Notes: generated from the letters alone by a model not told the origin. A stretch of 64,000 nt of DNA from Streptococcus mitis B6 (GCF_000027165.1 NC_013853.1:372001-436000), one strand, 5' to 3'; positions 50,171-60,433 are shown, counted from the first letter of the stretch. Numbers and translations: made by a program.

Positions 50171-50737
50171 ATGAATCGTAAATTTTTGGAACAGTTAGGA
50201 TTGACTGAAGAACAAGTTGAAGCAGTTATGACCGAACACGGGAAATCAACACAGGACTTACAAGCGAAGGTGTCTGCTGCAGAAGATAATGCTAAGGGCT
50301 TGCAAGACCAGTTGAGAGAGCGTGATAAGGACATGAAACAGCTCAAACAAGACGCTGAGGGCAATGCTGACCTACAACAAAAATACTCAGACTTGGACAG
50401 CAAGTACAAGACACAACAGAAGGAACATGAACAACAACTCAAGACAATGCAACTAGATCATGCTATTGAAATGCACTTGAGCGGTAAGGTTCATGACGCT
50501 GGAATCGTGTCTAGTCTACTAGATAAGTCTAAATTGGGATTAGGTGACAACGGAGCGGTGACTGGATTAGATGAACAGTTGACGGCTTTGAAGGAATCTA
50601 AAGGCTTTTTATTTGCTCCAGAAAAAGCTGTAGAACCACATATCGCTGGTGCTAAGCCACAAGGGGCAACACAAGAAGGAACAGTTGCTAACGACCTGAC
50701 AACGCAGATGGTTAATGCGTTCACGTCGGATTTATAA
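50171..50737 (+). CDS. phage scaffolding protein (GP20 family)
   Basis: 188 residues from ATG 50171, with CAGGAGGAAA upstream. N-terminal FLEQLGLTEEQVEAVM, then a long coiled coil (LKQDAEGNADLQQKYSDLDS) and the capsid-binding C-terminus, as in Gp20/SPP1 Gp11-type scaffolds. It shapes the head and leaves afterwards. Precedes the major capsid gene. Confidence 0.9.
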   Translation: MNRKFLEQLGLTEEQVEAVMTEHGKSTQDLQAKVSAAEDNAKGLQDQLRERDKDMKQLKQDAEGNADLQQKYSDLDSKYKTQQKEHEQQLKTMQLDHAIEMHLSGKVHDAGIVSSLLDKSKLGLGDNGAVTGLDEQLTALKESKGFLFAPEKAVEPHIAGAKPQGATQEGTVANDLTTQMVNAFTSDL

Positions 50738-50762
50738 TCAAAAATAGAAAAGAGGAACAGAT

Positions 50763-51677
50763 ATGCCAGCAACATTAAACTATGCACAGGCTTACCAACA
50801 AGGCTTGCAAACCCGCTATAGTGAAAACGGACTGTTATTCACTCAAAAACTTTGGAACTCTCCATCCAATACACTTTTGAAGTTCACAGGCGCTAAAGAA
50901 GTGAAAGTACCACGTCTTTTGATTAAGGAAGGACGTAAAGACCGTACACGTCGCACAATTACTAGCATTGACGCTAACTATGAAAATCAATGGGAAACAT
51001 ACACATTGACTAATGAGCGTTACTGGTCAACACTAGTAGACCCGTCAGATGTTGATGAAACTAATTATGTTACTTCCATTGCTAACATCACTAAAACATT
51101 CAACGATACTGAAAAAGTCCCAGAAATGGATAAATTCATGGTATCTAAATTGTTCTCTCGTAAGAAAGAACTTGATACAGAAAGCAAACAAATTAAGTCA
51201 TTGAATTTGACTGAGGAAAACTTCCTCGCAACATTCGATGAGCTGATGGAACAAATGGATGAAGCTGGAGTACCAGCAGAAGGTCGTGTTATTTTCTGTA
51301 CGCCAGCTGTTAAACGTATGATCAAGAACATCAAACAGTTTGGTCGCACTGTTAATATTCACGGTCAAGGTACAGTGATTGACCGTTCTATTGGTCGTTT
51401 GGACGATGTGACGATTGAGCCATCTATTCCATCTGACCGTATGAAGACCTTGTACAACTTCACAAATGGAGCTAAGGTTGACCCAACTGCTAAACAAATC
51501 CATTTCTTCTTGATCCATATTCCATGTATGGCAGCACCACAAAAATATGAATTTGTAGGACTTGACGCACCAAGTGCTTCTTCAAGCGGTAACTACTTGT
51601 ACTATGAACAATCTTACGATGATGTATTGCTATTCAAAACTAAGCACGAAGGTCTAGCATTTGTCGTCGCACCTTAA
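50763..51677 (+). CDS. major capsid protein
   Basis: 304 residues, HK97-type coat protein (compare PBSX XkdG/SPP1 Gp13 in order, though sequence is distinct). PATLNYAQAYQQGL at the N-terminus, RVIFCTPAVKRMIKN in the centre. Position straight after the scaffold is diagnostic. AAAGAGGAAC before ATG 50763. Confidence 0.9.
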   Translation: MPATLNYAQAYQQGLQTRYSENGLLFTQKLWNSPSNTLLKFTGAKEVKVPRLLIKEGRKDRTRRTITSIDANYENQWETYTLTNERYWSTLVDPSDVDETNYVTSIANITKTFNDTEKVPEMDKFMVSKLFSRKKELDTESKQIKSLNLTEENFLATFDELMEQMDEAGVPAEGRVIFCTPAVKRMIKNIKQFGRTVNIHGQGTVIDRSIGRLDDVTIEPSIPSDRMKTLYNFTNGAKVDPTAKQIHFFLIHIPCMAAPQKYEFVGLDAPSASSSGNYLYYEQSYDDVLLFKTKHEGLAFVVAP

Positions 51678-51691
51678 AAGGAGGATAGAAA

Positions 51692-51952
51692 ATGTTAACA
51701 GTAAAAAAAGATAATCGTGTATTGAATATCGACGAACTAGAAAAAGTAACCTTCTTGGAAGATGGTTATGATGTGGTCGAAGTTCGTGACGGTGAGTATG
51801 TAGTGGTAGAACCAGCTACTGGTGGACGCACTTACACTATTCAAGAGTACAGAGCAGTAGTTGCTGAACGTGACCAAGCTCTAGCTGAACGCGATAATGC
51901 TCTAGCAGAGCTTGATAAATTAGCTAAAAAATCCGCTAAGGACGATAAGTAG
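51692..51952 (+). CDS. hypothetical structural protein (86 aa)
   Basis: GGAGG before ATG 51692. A small beta part and a C-terminal repeat (AERDQALAERDNALAELDK) of heptads. May be a capsid accessory protein; similar small proteins follow coat genes in many phages. Confidence 0.6.
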   Translation: MLTVKKDNRVLNIDELEKVTFLEDGYDVVEVRDGEYVVVEPATGGRTYTIQEYRAVVAERDQALAERDNALAELDKLAKKSAKDDK

Positions 51953-51969
51953 AAAGAGAGGTTCTGCTG

Positions 51970-52323
51970 ATGGAGAAGAGAACATCGGAAGAAATTCAAA
52001 AGCATAACGAAGATGCTAGGCAAGCCTTGATTGACTTGTACGAACAACGTTATTCAGGCTATCCAGAAGAGTTAGTGGTCGATGAAGTCATGCAGAACAT
52101 TCTTAACTACTGTAATCGTGAGGATTTTCCTTTAGAATTGAGATTTGTGGCTATTCAGATGGTTTACGTTGTTTGTAATCCTGACCAAGCTGTCCAAGGC
52201 AAGAATATCTCCGTTGGAGATACTCGTGTCGAATTGGCTAAGTCAGATCTTGCTAGACGGGCCGAAAGTGTCTTGCTGGACTTTACCAGTCAGCTACAGC
52301 GGTTCAGAAAGTTGAGGTGGTAG
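51970..52323 (+). CDS. head-tail connector protein
   Basis: 117 residues, helical: SEEIQKHNEDARQALIDLYE and a DLARRAESVLLDFTSQL end. Size, place after the capsid and helical build agree with gp15/gp6-type connectors that extend the portal. Specific family uncertain. Confidence 0.75.
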   Translation: MEKRTSEEIQKHNEDARQALIDLYEQRYSGYPEELVVDEVMQNILNYCNREDFPLELRFVAIQMVYVVCNPDQAVQGKNISVGDTRVELAKSDLARRAESVLLDFTSQLQRFRKLRW

Positions 52324-52324
52324 G

Positions 52325-52681
52325 ATGAATATCAATGATGTCTTATCTCAGGCAACACCAAGTATTGAATGGACCTATGATAAAAAGATGGATGTATTTG
52401 CTACTGTCGAGGGTACGAAACCAAACGGAGCTGATTTTGTAGAGTTCAAAGAAATCTATAAGAAGGTCCCCTGTCGTGTCTCTGTTCGTAACTTAGTGAA
52501 TACTGAGCAGAACGAAGCGCACCAACTAAAGACAGAGCACAAGATTTTCTGTTCGCCTAAATTTGCTATCAAAGCTGGTAGTAAATTGGTCGTGGATGGT
52601 GTTCAGTACCTGACTAGTGAAGACCCGATGGTCTATGTCACGCATCAAGAAATTGTGGTAAGACGACATGAGTGGTTATGA
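52325..52681 (+). CDS. head-tail adaptor / minor capsid protein
   Basis: 118 residues, beta-rich (YKKVPCRVSVRNLVN, FCSPKFAIKAGSKLVVDG), typical of stopper proteins closing the portal (gp16-like). Overlaps the next gene by 14 bases. Confidence 0.7.
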   Translation: MNINDVLSQATPSIEWTYDKKMDVFATVEGTKPNGADFVEFKEIYKKVPCRVSVRNLVNTEQNEAHQLKTEHKIFCSPKFAIKAGSKLVVDGVQYLTSEDPMVYVTHQEIVVRRHEWL

Positions 52682-53096
52682 TGATAGTGATGTTCAAGAG
52701 TTCTTGAAACGACTTGAACGAGCTCAGGCAATCATTGATTCTGAGTTTATGCAGGCCTCTAAAGATATCGGCCTAGCCTTTTTGAAAGAGGTTAAGGAGC
52801 GAACACCAAAGGGCCTAACAGGTAAGCTCAATCAATCCTGGAAGATAGAAGTGACCAAAAACGGAAACGTGTACGAGGTTATCGCATTTAACCCTATGGA
52901 GTATGCTTCTTTCGTCGAAAGTGGACACCGTCAACAAGTGGGGCGTTATGTCCCTGCAATCGGCAAGCGCTTGGTCAATCCTTGGGTAGAAGGGCGCTTC
53001 ATGATGAGACTGACAGAAGAACAGATTAAACAGAAAATCCCACAAATTACGCAACAAATTGAAGAGAGGCTAAAGGAGGAATTAGGTGGATTATAG
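52668..53096 (+). CDS. HK97 gp10-like tail completion protein
   Basis: 142 residues; LKEVKERTPKGLTGKLNQSWKIE and YASFVESGHRQQVG are the usual gp10/minor capsid 2 marks. Tail completion or neck protein. ATG 52668 lies in the preceding gene's end. Confidence 0.85.
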   Translation: MSGYDDSDVQEFLKRLERAQAIIDSEFMQASKDIGLAFLKEVKERTPKGLTGKLNQSWKIEVTKNGNVYEVIAFNPMEYASFVESGHRQQVGRYVPAIGKRLVNPWVEGRFMMRLTEEQIKQKIPQITQQIEERLKEELGGL

Positions 53097-53508
53097 TATT
53101 AGACCACTCGTCATCAAGCAACTCAAAGATGTGTTTGGGTGCAAGGTGTATGACGAACAAATCCAGCAAGGATTGAAAACACCTTGTTTTATTGTAGATG
53201 TGAAACCTGTGACTCGGAAGCGGTTGGCAAACCAAAACGATAAGCAGGTTTTTATTGTCTTGCTGCATTACTACACCGAAAAAACAACAGACTTATACCA
53301 AAAGTTTGAAAAGATTGAGATGGTGTTTCATTCGCCTTCCTTTCGTTATTTAGGGGACAAGTACCCTATCAATGATTTGAAGGTGGAATACAATGCCAAT
53401 GACTTGATATGCACATTTACAATCACTCGATACGTTCGATGGGTTGAAGAGGAACCAAGAATGCAAATATTAGAAAGGATAGGTGAAACTTCTCATGGAA
53501 ATGATTGA
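53086..53508 (+). CDS. tail terminator-like protein (DUF6838-like)
   Basis: 140 residues from a GTG start. SIRPLVIKQLKDVFGCKVYDE and CFIVDVKPVTRKR fit a phage tail terminator or minor tail component of the PBSX XkdJ-like place. Role by position. Confidence 0.7.
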   Translation: MDYSIRPLVIKQLKDVFGCKVYDEQIQQGLKTPCFIVDVKPVTRKRLANQNDKQVFIVLLHYYTEKTTDLYQKFEKIEMVFHSPSFRYLGDKYPINDLKVEYNANDLICTFTITRYVRWVEEEPRMQILERIGETSHGND

Positions 53509-53695
53509 AGAAGTAGGTTATGTAACCGAACCAGTGGACCCAACCACTGAAGATAAATTTGGTAAAGAGGCACTACTAAAGCATTTTGAAGATGATGCAA
53601 CTTTGTTAAACATTTTGCTGGGAGATGACCAGTCATACTCACTAGCAGAAGTAAGAGGCATTTTAGAAGACTGGAGAAAGGGTGTGGCTAACTAA
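53495..53695 (+). CDS. hypothetical phage protein before sheath (66 aa)
   Basis: ATG 53495 with AGGATAGGTG about ten bases upstream; GTG 53483 is an alternative. Acidic, helical; ends one base into the sheath start. Similar small proteins occur before sheath genes in PBSX-like tails. Confidence 0.6.
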   Translation: MEMIEEVGYVTEPVDPTTEDKFGKEALLKHFEDDATLLNILLGDDQSYSLAEVRGILEDWRKGVAN

Positions 53696-54978
53696 TGGCA
53701 CAATGGACAGTACAGAATAAACGAGTTCCAAAGGCCTACATCAATTTCGTATCAAGAGATGATGTGATTATTCCTTTGGAAGATAATACGATTGCAGCAG
53801 TTATGATTGCTGGATCTTGGGGAGAGCCTGGTGCTTTTACCCTTGTTGACGGTACAAGCAACTTCCGTCGCCTATTTGGTAAACCGATTGATGAACTTCT
53901 TCCGATTCGTGAAGCCTTGAAAGGGACTGGTAAAGTCCTTGTCTACAATGGTGTGAACAACACTGGGGTACAGGCAACGAAAACAGAAAGCGATATGGTC
54001 GTTACAGCTAAATACAAAGGATTAGCTGGTAACCATATTCATGTTATCTTCAAGAAACAAGTTGAGACTGGCTTTGAAGTGACTACTGTTTTCTTTGGAA
54101 AAGAAGTTGATAAACAAATCATCACAGCCTTGCCATTTAAGAATGACTATGTGAATGTAACGGGCACTTTAACAACAGAAGATAAAACAATCTTGCTTGA
54201 AGGTGGTACTGATGGAGCTACAACCAATTCAGAGGTTGAAGATTTCCTAAATGCACTCGATACTCAAGACTTCCGTGTCTTGGCTCTGGGTACAGATGAA
54301 AGTGCAACGAAAGCACTTGTTACGGCTCATATCAAGAAATGGCGTGACGCTGGTCGTTCAGTCATTGCAGTCTTGAATGATTACACGGATGCTGACGATG
54401 AAGGTGTTGTATCAGTCGGTAACGGGGTTACATTAAGCGATGGTACGAAACTAAGCGCTAAGGATTGTGTTTACTTCGTAGCTGGTAAGTATGCAGGGGC
54501 TGGCTTGCAATCCAATACATTCAAGTCTTATCCAGGCGCTATCGACTGTGAGCGTAAGAACGAAGCAGAGGCTGAAAAGCTCATCAATAAAGGTCAGCTT
54601 ATCTTTGCTTATCGAAATGAAAAAGTTATTATCTTGTCAGATGTGAACTCATTTACTAGCTATACGGCAGAACACAGTCGTATCTTTGGTAAGAACAAAC
54701 TTGTCCGCACTATGGATAATATCAATACCAATGTCAAATATATCTTTGAGAACTACTTCATCGGTAAAGTACCAAACAACGTGAATGGTCGTGAGTTGTT
54801 TAAACAGCGAATCATCACAATGGTTCTTGACCCACTTGCTCAAAAGCAGGCTTTGGAGTACAAGGCGAAAGATATTGAGATTTCACAAGGTATCACCAAA
54901 GAATCCGTCGTGGTAAACTTGCCAGTTGTCTTGACAGACGCTATGGAAATCTTGTACATGACGGTTATCTGTGATTAA
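53695..54978 (+). CDS. phage tail sheath protein (XkdK-like)
   Basis: 427 residues. The N-terminal part carries KRVPKAYINFVS, the middle KYKGLAGNHIHVIF, and the C-terminal RELFKQRIITMVLDPL ... VYMTVICD-type sheath core. A contractile sheath defines a myovirus-type tail. Streptococcal temperate phages are mostly siphoviruses, so this is notable. It packs with the tube (next gene). Confidence 0.93.
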   Translation: MAQWTVQNKRVPKAYINFVSRDDVIIPLEDNTIAAVMIAGSWGEPGAFTLVDGTSNFRRLFGKPIDELLPIREALKGTGKVLVYNGVNNTGVQATKTESDMVVTAKYKGLAGNHIHVIFKKQVETGFEVTTVFFGKEVDKQIITALPFKNDYVNVTGTLTTEDKTILLEGGTDGATTNSEVEDFLNALDTQDFRVLALGTDESATKALVTAHIKKWRDAGRSVIAVLNDYTDADDEGVVSVGNGVTLSDGTKLSAKDCVYFVAGKYAGAGLQSNTFKSYPGAIDCERKNEAEAEKLINKGQLIFAYRNEKVIILSDVNSFTSYTAEHSRIFGKNKLVRTMDNINTNVKYIFENYFIGKVPNNVNGRELFKQRIITMVLDPLAQKQALEYKAKDIEISQGITKESVVVNLPVVLTDAMEILYMTVICD

Positions 54979-54996
54979 GAAAGGAGAAACTAGCTA

Positions 54997-55461
54997 ATGG
55001 CTATTATGAGTCAATTAGATGCTTTGTCTGCTAAAGAAGGAACGGTCTTCTTTACAATCAATGACAAGCAGTACGAACTAGCAGAGCTTATCTCTCTAGA
55101 AGCAAAAATTGAATACACAAAAGCTGACGTGACCCCTCTGAACTCTCGTATGAAGGGTGGTAAGATTGTCGGTGCAGAAGGTACAGGTTCATTGAAGATG
55201 TACTACCACCGCCCAGAACTAAAGGCGATGGCTTTAAATTATGTCAAGCAAGGTATTTTGCCTCGTATTGATATCAAGTGTACCAATGAAGACCGTTCAT
55301 CTCGTGCAGGTCGCTATACCATCGTCTTGAAAGGTGTTCTATTCAAAGAATCACTTATCTTTAAACTAGATGGGTCAGCAGATGAGGTCATTGACGAAGA
55401 AACGGACTTCACATTCCAAGATTTTGATATCTTATCAGAATTCCAAGAAATTACATACTAA
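54997..55461 (+). CDS. phage tail tube protein (XkdM-like)
   Basis: 154 residues. DKQYELAELISLEAKIEYTK and GAEGTGSLKMYYHRPEL, then a C-terminal DFTFQDFDIL segment, as in the PBSX XkdM tube. Stacks inside the sheath. AAGGAG before ATG 54997. Confidence 0.9.
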   Translation: MAIMSQLDALSAKEGTVFFTINDKQYELAELISLEAKIEYTKADVTPLNSRMKGGKIVGAEGTGSLKMYYHRPELKAMALNYVKQGILPRIDIKCTNEDRSSRAGRYTIVLKGVLFKESLIFKLDGSADEVIDEETDFTFQDFDILSEFQEITY

Positions 55462-55479
55462 CACAAGGAGGAAATAGTG

Positions 55480-55881
55480 GTGAGTGGATTAAAAGCGTTT
55501 TTGAAACAAAATAAAAAAGGGGAAGAGACTAAGGATGTCTTGCTTCCTTCTTTTGAGGAACCAGTTAAAATTCGAGTGTTGAGCGCTCGTGAAGCGGACT
55601 TAATCAATGACCGTTGCTTTGTCAATAAACCTGGTCGCAATGGACGCCAAGAGCGTGTCTTTGACGGTGTTAAGTATAACCGTGAAATCTGTATTGCGTC
55701 TATCGTGGTTCCTGACCTTAACGATAAAGAATTGCAAGATTCTTATGGAACAATGGGAGCTTCTGAGTTATTCGGTACCATGTTCAATTGGGGCGAAAGC
55801 GCCTTGATTTTGGAAGCTGTGACCGAACTCAGCGGTATCAACCAAACATTCCAAGACAAGGTTGACGAGGCAAAAAACTAA
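55480..55881 (+). CDS. tail assembly chaperone, short form (XkdN-like)
   Basis: 133 residues from GTG 55480, AAGGAGG upstream. XkdN-like: FLKQNKKGEETKDVLLP and RVLSAREADLINDRC. The last codons are GCA AAA AAC TAA, the A-AAA-AAC slippery heptamer (55872-55878) followed by the stop. Confidence 0.88.
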   Translation: MSGLKAFLKQNKKGEETKDVLLPSFEEPVKIRVLSAREADLINDRCFVNKPGRNGRQERVFDGVKYNREICIASIVVPDLNDKELQDSYGTMGASELFGTMFNWGESALILEAVTELSGINQTFQDKVDEAKN

Positions 55882-56039
55882 TAAAAGAGGACGCGGAGGC
55901 ACAACTTGCCTACTTCGCCCTCGTAAACTATTACATTCGCCCTAGTGAATTTGTGAATATGGATGTAGAAGAAAAAGCCTTTTTCGCTGCAGTCATGCAT
56001 GAAGAGGCGAAACAACGTAAAAAAGCAATGAAGAAGTGA
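55480..56039 (+). CDS. tail assembly chaperone, -1 frameshift product
   Basis: After the slippery A-AAA-AAC (55872-55878) a -1 shift continues at CTA 55878 with LIKEDAEAQLAYFALVNYY and stops at TGA 56037-56039, giving about 186 residues. The frame has no start codon of its own near the junction. This is the gpG/gpGT scheme of tailed phages, where the long form binds the tape measure and tube. A stimulatory hairpin was not mapped. Confidence 0.82.
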
Positions 56040-56049
56040 GGTGATTCTA

Positions 56050-58497
56050 TTGGCAAATATACAAACAACCATGTCTTTGACCGATAGAGTCACAGGCACT
56101 TTAAATAAAATCTATGCGACTATGGAGCGTGTCAAAAATGCAGGCTCTGGCATAGATAAAGCTATGAAGGCTCAAGAGTCCGCTATGAAAAAAGCTGGTG
56201 ATTCTGGTCAATATTTTGTCAATAAAGCTGGGCGAGTCGTTGATGTCAACGGTAGGTTTGTCAGCAGTGCAACTCTAGCAGCTGCAGGGCTCAAAAAAGA
56301 AGAACTGGCTCTAAGAGATTTAGGGAATGCCTCTAATAATGCTTCTAACAAACTAAGTAGGTTAGTATCTTTGAAAGGCTTGTTGAAGACCGCTTTAGCT
56401 GGTATTGCAGTCGGTGTAATTACCAAACAAGCTATAGGCATGTCAGACGAGTATGCCAATATGCACGCTCGTTTAGATATGATTCGAGATGGAATGCAGA
56501 CGACAGAGGAACTACAAAAGTCTATCTATACATCCGCACAACGTACAGGCTCGGCCTATACAACCATGGCAAACGGTGTCGCTAAGATGCGGATGCAAGC
56601 TGGCGATGTTTTCCAAAACAACGGCGAAACAATTGCTTTTTTGGAAACCATGAACAAATCCTTTGTAGTCGGTGGCGCAAGTATTGAAGAACAAAAAAGC
56701 GCCATGCTTCAGCTTACTCAGGCTATGGCTAGTGGTAAGTTGCAGGGTGATGAGTTGCGTTCTCTAGCCGAGACTTCACCAGCCTTAATCCAAGCTATCG
56801 CCAATAAGCTAGGCGTTAGCCGTGGTGAGGTTAAAAAACTTGGGGCAGAAGGGAAGATTACGGCTGATATTGTCAAAACTGCCATGCTGGAAGCAAGTGA
56901 TGCGATTGATCAACAATTCCGCAACATGCCAATGACATGGGGCAGGGCATGGCAGAACTTCCTGAACTTTGTGACCAAGGCGCTTGAGCCAATATCGATT
57001 AAGATTAATCAGATAGTGAATTCGTCCGCCTTCCAACAATTTGCCCAGATTGTAGCCACGGTGCTTCAATATGTCGTTCAAGCGGTTATCTTTGCTATGG
57101 ATATGATTGGGGCTGTTTTGAATATGTTAGCCCCTATTGCTCAATTTGTCATCGATAACTGGTCTGTCATTCAACCGATTATTATTGCTGTAGCAATTGC
57201 TATAGGAACTTATATAGTCGCAATGAACGCAGCGGAAATCGCCACTAAACTATTTAGTATCGCTACCAACGTGGCTAAAACAGCAATGGCTGGGTTTAAT
57301 GCAGTGATGGCAATGAACCCAATCATGTTGATTGTCATGGCAGTCATTATCCTTATCGGTCTCTTCTATGCCTTGGTCGCATGGTTTAACAATCTTACTG
57401 GTGCAGCCGTATCAGCTACAGGAATCATCATGGGAGCGATATTTGCCCTTGGCATGATAATTTGGAATATACTTATTGGCATCGTCAATGTAGCTATTGG
57501 GGTAATTAATATGATATTGCAAGGAGTATTCTTCCTTGTCAATACTTCAATAGCATTCTGGATGTTTCTCTATCAGGCTATCTTAACTATTTTGATAGGT
57601 ATTTTAGACTTTATAGACTGGTTTGTTACCGGTGCTGTTAACTTATGGAACGAGATGTCTTTCCAAGTTCAAAGCGCTTGGTATGATATAGCTCAAGGTG
57701 GCCGTGATATGGCTGTCGCTATTGCAGGATTTGTAGATAGCATGGTCAATAGTGTTATCGGTGCAGTCGAGGGCATGATTAACTCTGTTCTTGGTGGCTT
57801 TAATAAAATGATTGGCTTCTTAAATGGGTTCGGTCTAAATCTAAGCGCTGTTGGAACGGTTTCTCTTGGTCGGACGAACTTTGCCGGTGATATTGCGAAC
57901 GCCATTGATAGCATGGAAAAACCTGTCAAGAAAACCTTTGAAGGTCTGCATTTGGCAGATGGTCTTAAACAATACAAAGCTAGTTTAGAAACTCCACACC
58001 TTGACACTCCACAACTGGGCTATCTTGAATTTGGTAGCGTCGGTGAGGCCTTTAATAACGGTTATAAATTCGGTCAAGGGATCGATAAGGCTGTCGGTGG
58101 TTTCTTCAAAGGAGCTGGCGATAGCAATGGCGCAGGAAACAATTTCTTGGGTGACCAAGGCACTACACCTTATGAACTCAGCCCAGCAAACTCAGCCCCT
58201 GGACAAGGCGATGGAGGACAAGGCGGCGGTGGCGGTGGGCACAACCCTACTGGTGGTAAATTAGATGAAGTTGGCAAGATTAAAGATGAAATCAAACTGG
58301 ACGATGAATACATCAAGTTAATTAAGGACGTTGCGACAATGAAGTGGCAACAGAACTTTATTACCTTGAAACCAGAGATTGTCACCAACATTGACTCTAT
58401 TAACAACGCTGGCCAGTATGCTAACGTATTGGATGATTTGAATGCAACGATTGTAGACGCTTTGAATAACGGCGCTGACGGTCTTATGGCTTACTAG
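56050..58497 (+). CDS. tail tape measure protein
   Basis: 815 residues from TTG 56050, with GAGGTG six bases upstream. TMP domain in the first ~270 (ANIQTTMSLTDRVTG; LQGDELRSLAETSPALIQAI), then a run of membrane-spanning stretches (about 330-520), then coiled and Gly-rich (GGQGGGGGGHNPTGG) parts. It sets tail length and may form a channel in the host membrane. Confidence 0.93.
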   Translation: MANIQTTMSLTDRVTGTLNKIYATMERVKNAGSGIDKAMKAQESAMKKAGDSGQYFVNKAGRVVDVNGRFVSSATLAAAGLKKEELALRDLGNASNNASNKLSRLVSLKGLLKTALAGIAVGVITKQAIGMSDEYANMHARLDMIRDGMQTTEELQKSIYTSAQRTGSAYTTMANGVAKMRMQAGDVFQNNGETIAFLETMNKSFVVGGASIEEQKSAMLQLTQAMASGKLQGDELRSLAETSPALIQAIANKLGVSRGEVKKLGAEGKITADIVKTAMLEASDAIDQQFRNMPMTWGRAWQNFLNFVTKALEPISIKINQIVNSSAFQQFAQIVATVLQYVVQAVIFAMDMIGAVLNMLAPIAQFVIDNWSVIQPIIIAVAIAIGTYIVAMNAAEIATKLFSIATNVAKTAMAGFNAVMAMNPIMLIVMAVIILIGLFYALVAWFNNLTGAAVSATGIIMGAIFALGMIIWNILIGIVNVAIGVINMILQGVFFLVNTSIAFWMFLYQAILTILIGILDFIDWFVTGAVNLWNEMSFQVQSAWYDIAQGGRDMAVAIAGFVDSMVNSVIGAVEGMINSVLGGFNKMIGFLNGFGLNLSAVGTVSLGRTNFAGDIANAIDSMEKPVKKTFEGLHLADGLKQYKASLETPHLDTPQLGYLEFGSVGEAFNNGYKFGQGIDKAVGGFFKGAGDSNGAGNNFLGDQGTTPYELSPANSAPGQGDGGQGGGGGGHNPTGGKLDEVGKIKDEIKLDDEYIKLIKDVATMKWQQNFITLKPEIVTNIDSINNAGQYANVLDDLNATIVDALNNGADGLMAY

Positions 58498-58511
58498 GAA
58501 GGAGGTAGCAG

Positions 58512-59174
58512 ATGTTTATATTTATTGAAGGCATTAAATTGCCAGTGAATCCAGAAGAAATCAAACTGGAGGACAAACAAGGAATCGAAACAGTCGCTAT
58601 CATCGATACTGGTAACGTTCCGCTTGTCGGAAATCCAGAGCTTCAATCGATTGAGTTTGAATCCTTTATTCCTAGTGGAAGATACGATGGAAACTACCAA
58701 CGGAATAGCCGTGTCTCTCCAGAATCCTTTGTCTCTTCAATTCGTAAATTTAAGACTGAAGGCACTCCTATTCAATTAATGATTGGGGGTGCTTTTGGTT
58801 CTGCTATTAACGGTAAATTTCTAGTGGAACAGTTCGATGTCTCTACCAAGACAGGGTATGAAAATGACCTAATTTATAAGATTAAGTTCTTACAATATCG
58901 TTCTCACAAACCACGGAAGGTCACCATCAAAGATAAGCAAGCGCTTGAGGCTATGAAAAAGAAACCTCAAGCAAAAGCTACTGAAGAACGTAGTCCCACA
59001 ACAGAGAAGCCTGCTCAAAAAAGCCATACGGTTGTGAGCGGTGATACACTGTGGGGGATTGCTCAGACCTTTTACGGAGACGGTAGCCGATATACTGAAA
59101 TTTACGAAGCCAACAAAGACAAAATCAAAGACCCTCATTGGATTTATCCTGGACAGGAGTTTGTGATACCATGA
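58512..59174 (+). CDS. LysM tail/baseplate protein (XkdP-like)
   Basis: 220 residues. N-terminal [17 protein letters not shown] is the XkdP baseplate part; the C-terminal LysM ([20 protein letters not shown] ... YPGQEFVIP) is a peptidoglycan-binding domain. As a baseplate hub element it may help local docking on the wall. Stop overlaps the next start. Confidence 0.92.
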   Translation: MFIFIEGIKLPVNPEEIKLEDKQGIETVAIIDTGNVPLVGNPELQSIEFESFIPSGRYDGNYQRNSRVSPESFVSSIRKFKTEGTPIQLMIGGAFGSAINGKFLVEQFDVSTKTGYENDLIYKIKFLQYRSHKPRKVTIKDKQALEAMKKKPQAKATEERSPTTEKPAQKSHTVVSGDTLWGIAQTFYGDGSRYTEIYEANKDKIKDPHWIYPGQEFVIP

Positions 59175-60136
59175 TGCAATTATTCTATCAGAACAATAAA
59201 ACTGGAGATACATGGGATTTGGCAACTGTGTCTGAAAAAGTTGAGTTCAAGACAACTAGAAAAGGGTCGGCTTGGAGTGTGGAGATTAGCTTGTACAACT
59301 CTACAAAAATAGCCTTTGAATATGGTTCTCCACTCGCTTTCAAGCTAGATGATAAAGAGGTATTCTTTGGTTATTTGACGAAAATCAAGTACGAAAAAGA
59401 CACCAAAACAACCTTGACCTTCCATGACCAGATAAAGTATTTGCTACGAAATATCAATTTTGTTGCCAGGGATAAAAACGTCAATCAAATCGTCTCGGCA
59501 ATCGCAGGAGATTTTGACTTGAAGATTGGGGAACTAAAAGCCCCAGCCGTGACCTTATCCCCTCAGTTGAAGGAAGATAAGAAGGCTCTGGATATTATCC
59601 AAGAAGCCATGGACGAGACCTTGGTGCAAAGTGGAGAATTGCTGGTTTTGTATGACAAGTTCGGAGAGTTGACACTAACAACTCCGAAAAACTTACCAAT
59701 CCAGTATATTATCGGAAATGAATCCTTTATGTCTAGCTTTGAGTTTGAAGGTTCGATTGAGGATAGTGCTAATATTGTCCGCTTGATACAAGAGAATAAA
59801 GAAACCAAAAAGAGAGAGGTCTACATCTATCAGGACAGCTACAATATCGGCGCTTGGGGAAAACTCCAGTACATGAAAAAAGTGGATGAGAAAGCAACTG
59901 AGGGGCAAATTAAGCAATGGGGCGAAATGCTCTTGAAGATGAAAAACCGTCCCAAAGAAACGTTCAGTCTGAAAGCTGATATTGGAAGTATTGACTTTTT
60001 AGCAGGTCATGCAGTCTATGTGGATGTTAAGGATATTGAGAAGAAAGGGTGGTATGTCATTGAAGAGGCAACTCATTCTTTTAGCGATGAAAAGCACACG
60101 ATGGAAATTAAATTATTTATGGCAGGAAGTGAGTAG
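59171..60136 (+). CDS. baseplate hub protein (XkdQ-like)
   Basis: 321 residues from ATG 59171. Follows LysM as XkdQ follows XkdP in [22 protein letters not shown] beta modules and [17 protein letters not shown] agree with a late-control-D-like hub. Joins tube and baseplate. Confidence 0.85.
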   Translation: MMQLFYQNNKTGDTWDLATVSEKVEFKTTRKGSAWSVEISLYNSTKIAFEYGSPLAFKLDDKEVFFGYLTKIKYEKDTKTTLTFHDQIKYLLRNINFVARDKNVNQIVSAIAGDFDLKIGELKAPAVTLSPQLKEDKKALDIIQEAMDETLVQSGELLVLYDKFGELTLTTPKNLPIQYIIGNESFMSSFEFEGSIEDSANIVRLIQENKETKKREVYIYQDSYNIGAWGKLQYMKKVDEKATEGQIKQWGEMLLKMKNRPKETFSLKADIGSIDFLAGHAVYVDVKDIEKKGWYVIEEATHSFSDEKHTMEIKLFMAGSE

Positions 60137-60433
60137 ATGGAAGTAATAGAAAATCTAAAGAAACTAATCAGTAATTTCATTGAAAATCGTCAGTTTGCCA
60201 AGATAACAACTGGTGTAGTTTTATCGGTTTCTCCCCTCAAAATCCAATTGACCAATGAGTTGATTTTAGATGATTCTATGCTTGCTGTCACATGGACCGA
60301 TGAAACATTGGATCCTGAATACGTTGGGCAAACCCTTCATCTCATCAGGCAAGATGGTGGAGGGTTTTATTATGTCTTGTACAAGAAAATTTTCCACTAC
60401 AAGCGCAAAGTGAAAGGGGGGTCTGATGAATGA
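60137..60433 (+). CDS. DUF2577 protein (XkdR-like)
   Basis: 98 residues. FAKITTGVVLSVSPLKIQLT and the following beta strands are the DUF2577 pattern, the baseplate gpV-like spike support. Starts 1 base after the hub gene and overlaps the next. Confidence 0.85.
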   Translation: MEVIENLKKLISNFIENRQFAKITTGVVLSVSPLKIQLTNELILDDSMLAVTWTDETLDPEYVGQTLHLIRQDGGGFYYVLYKKIFHYKRKVKGGSDE

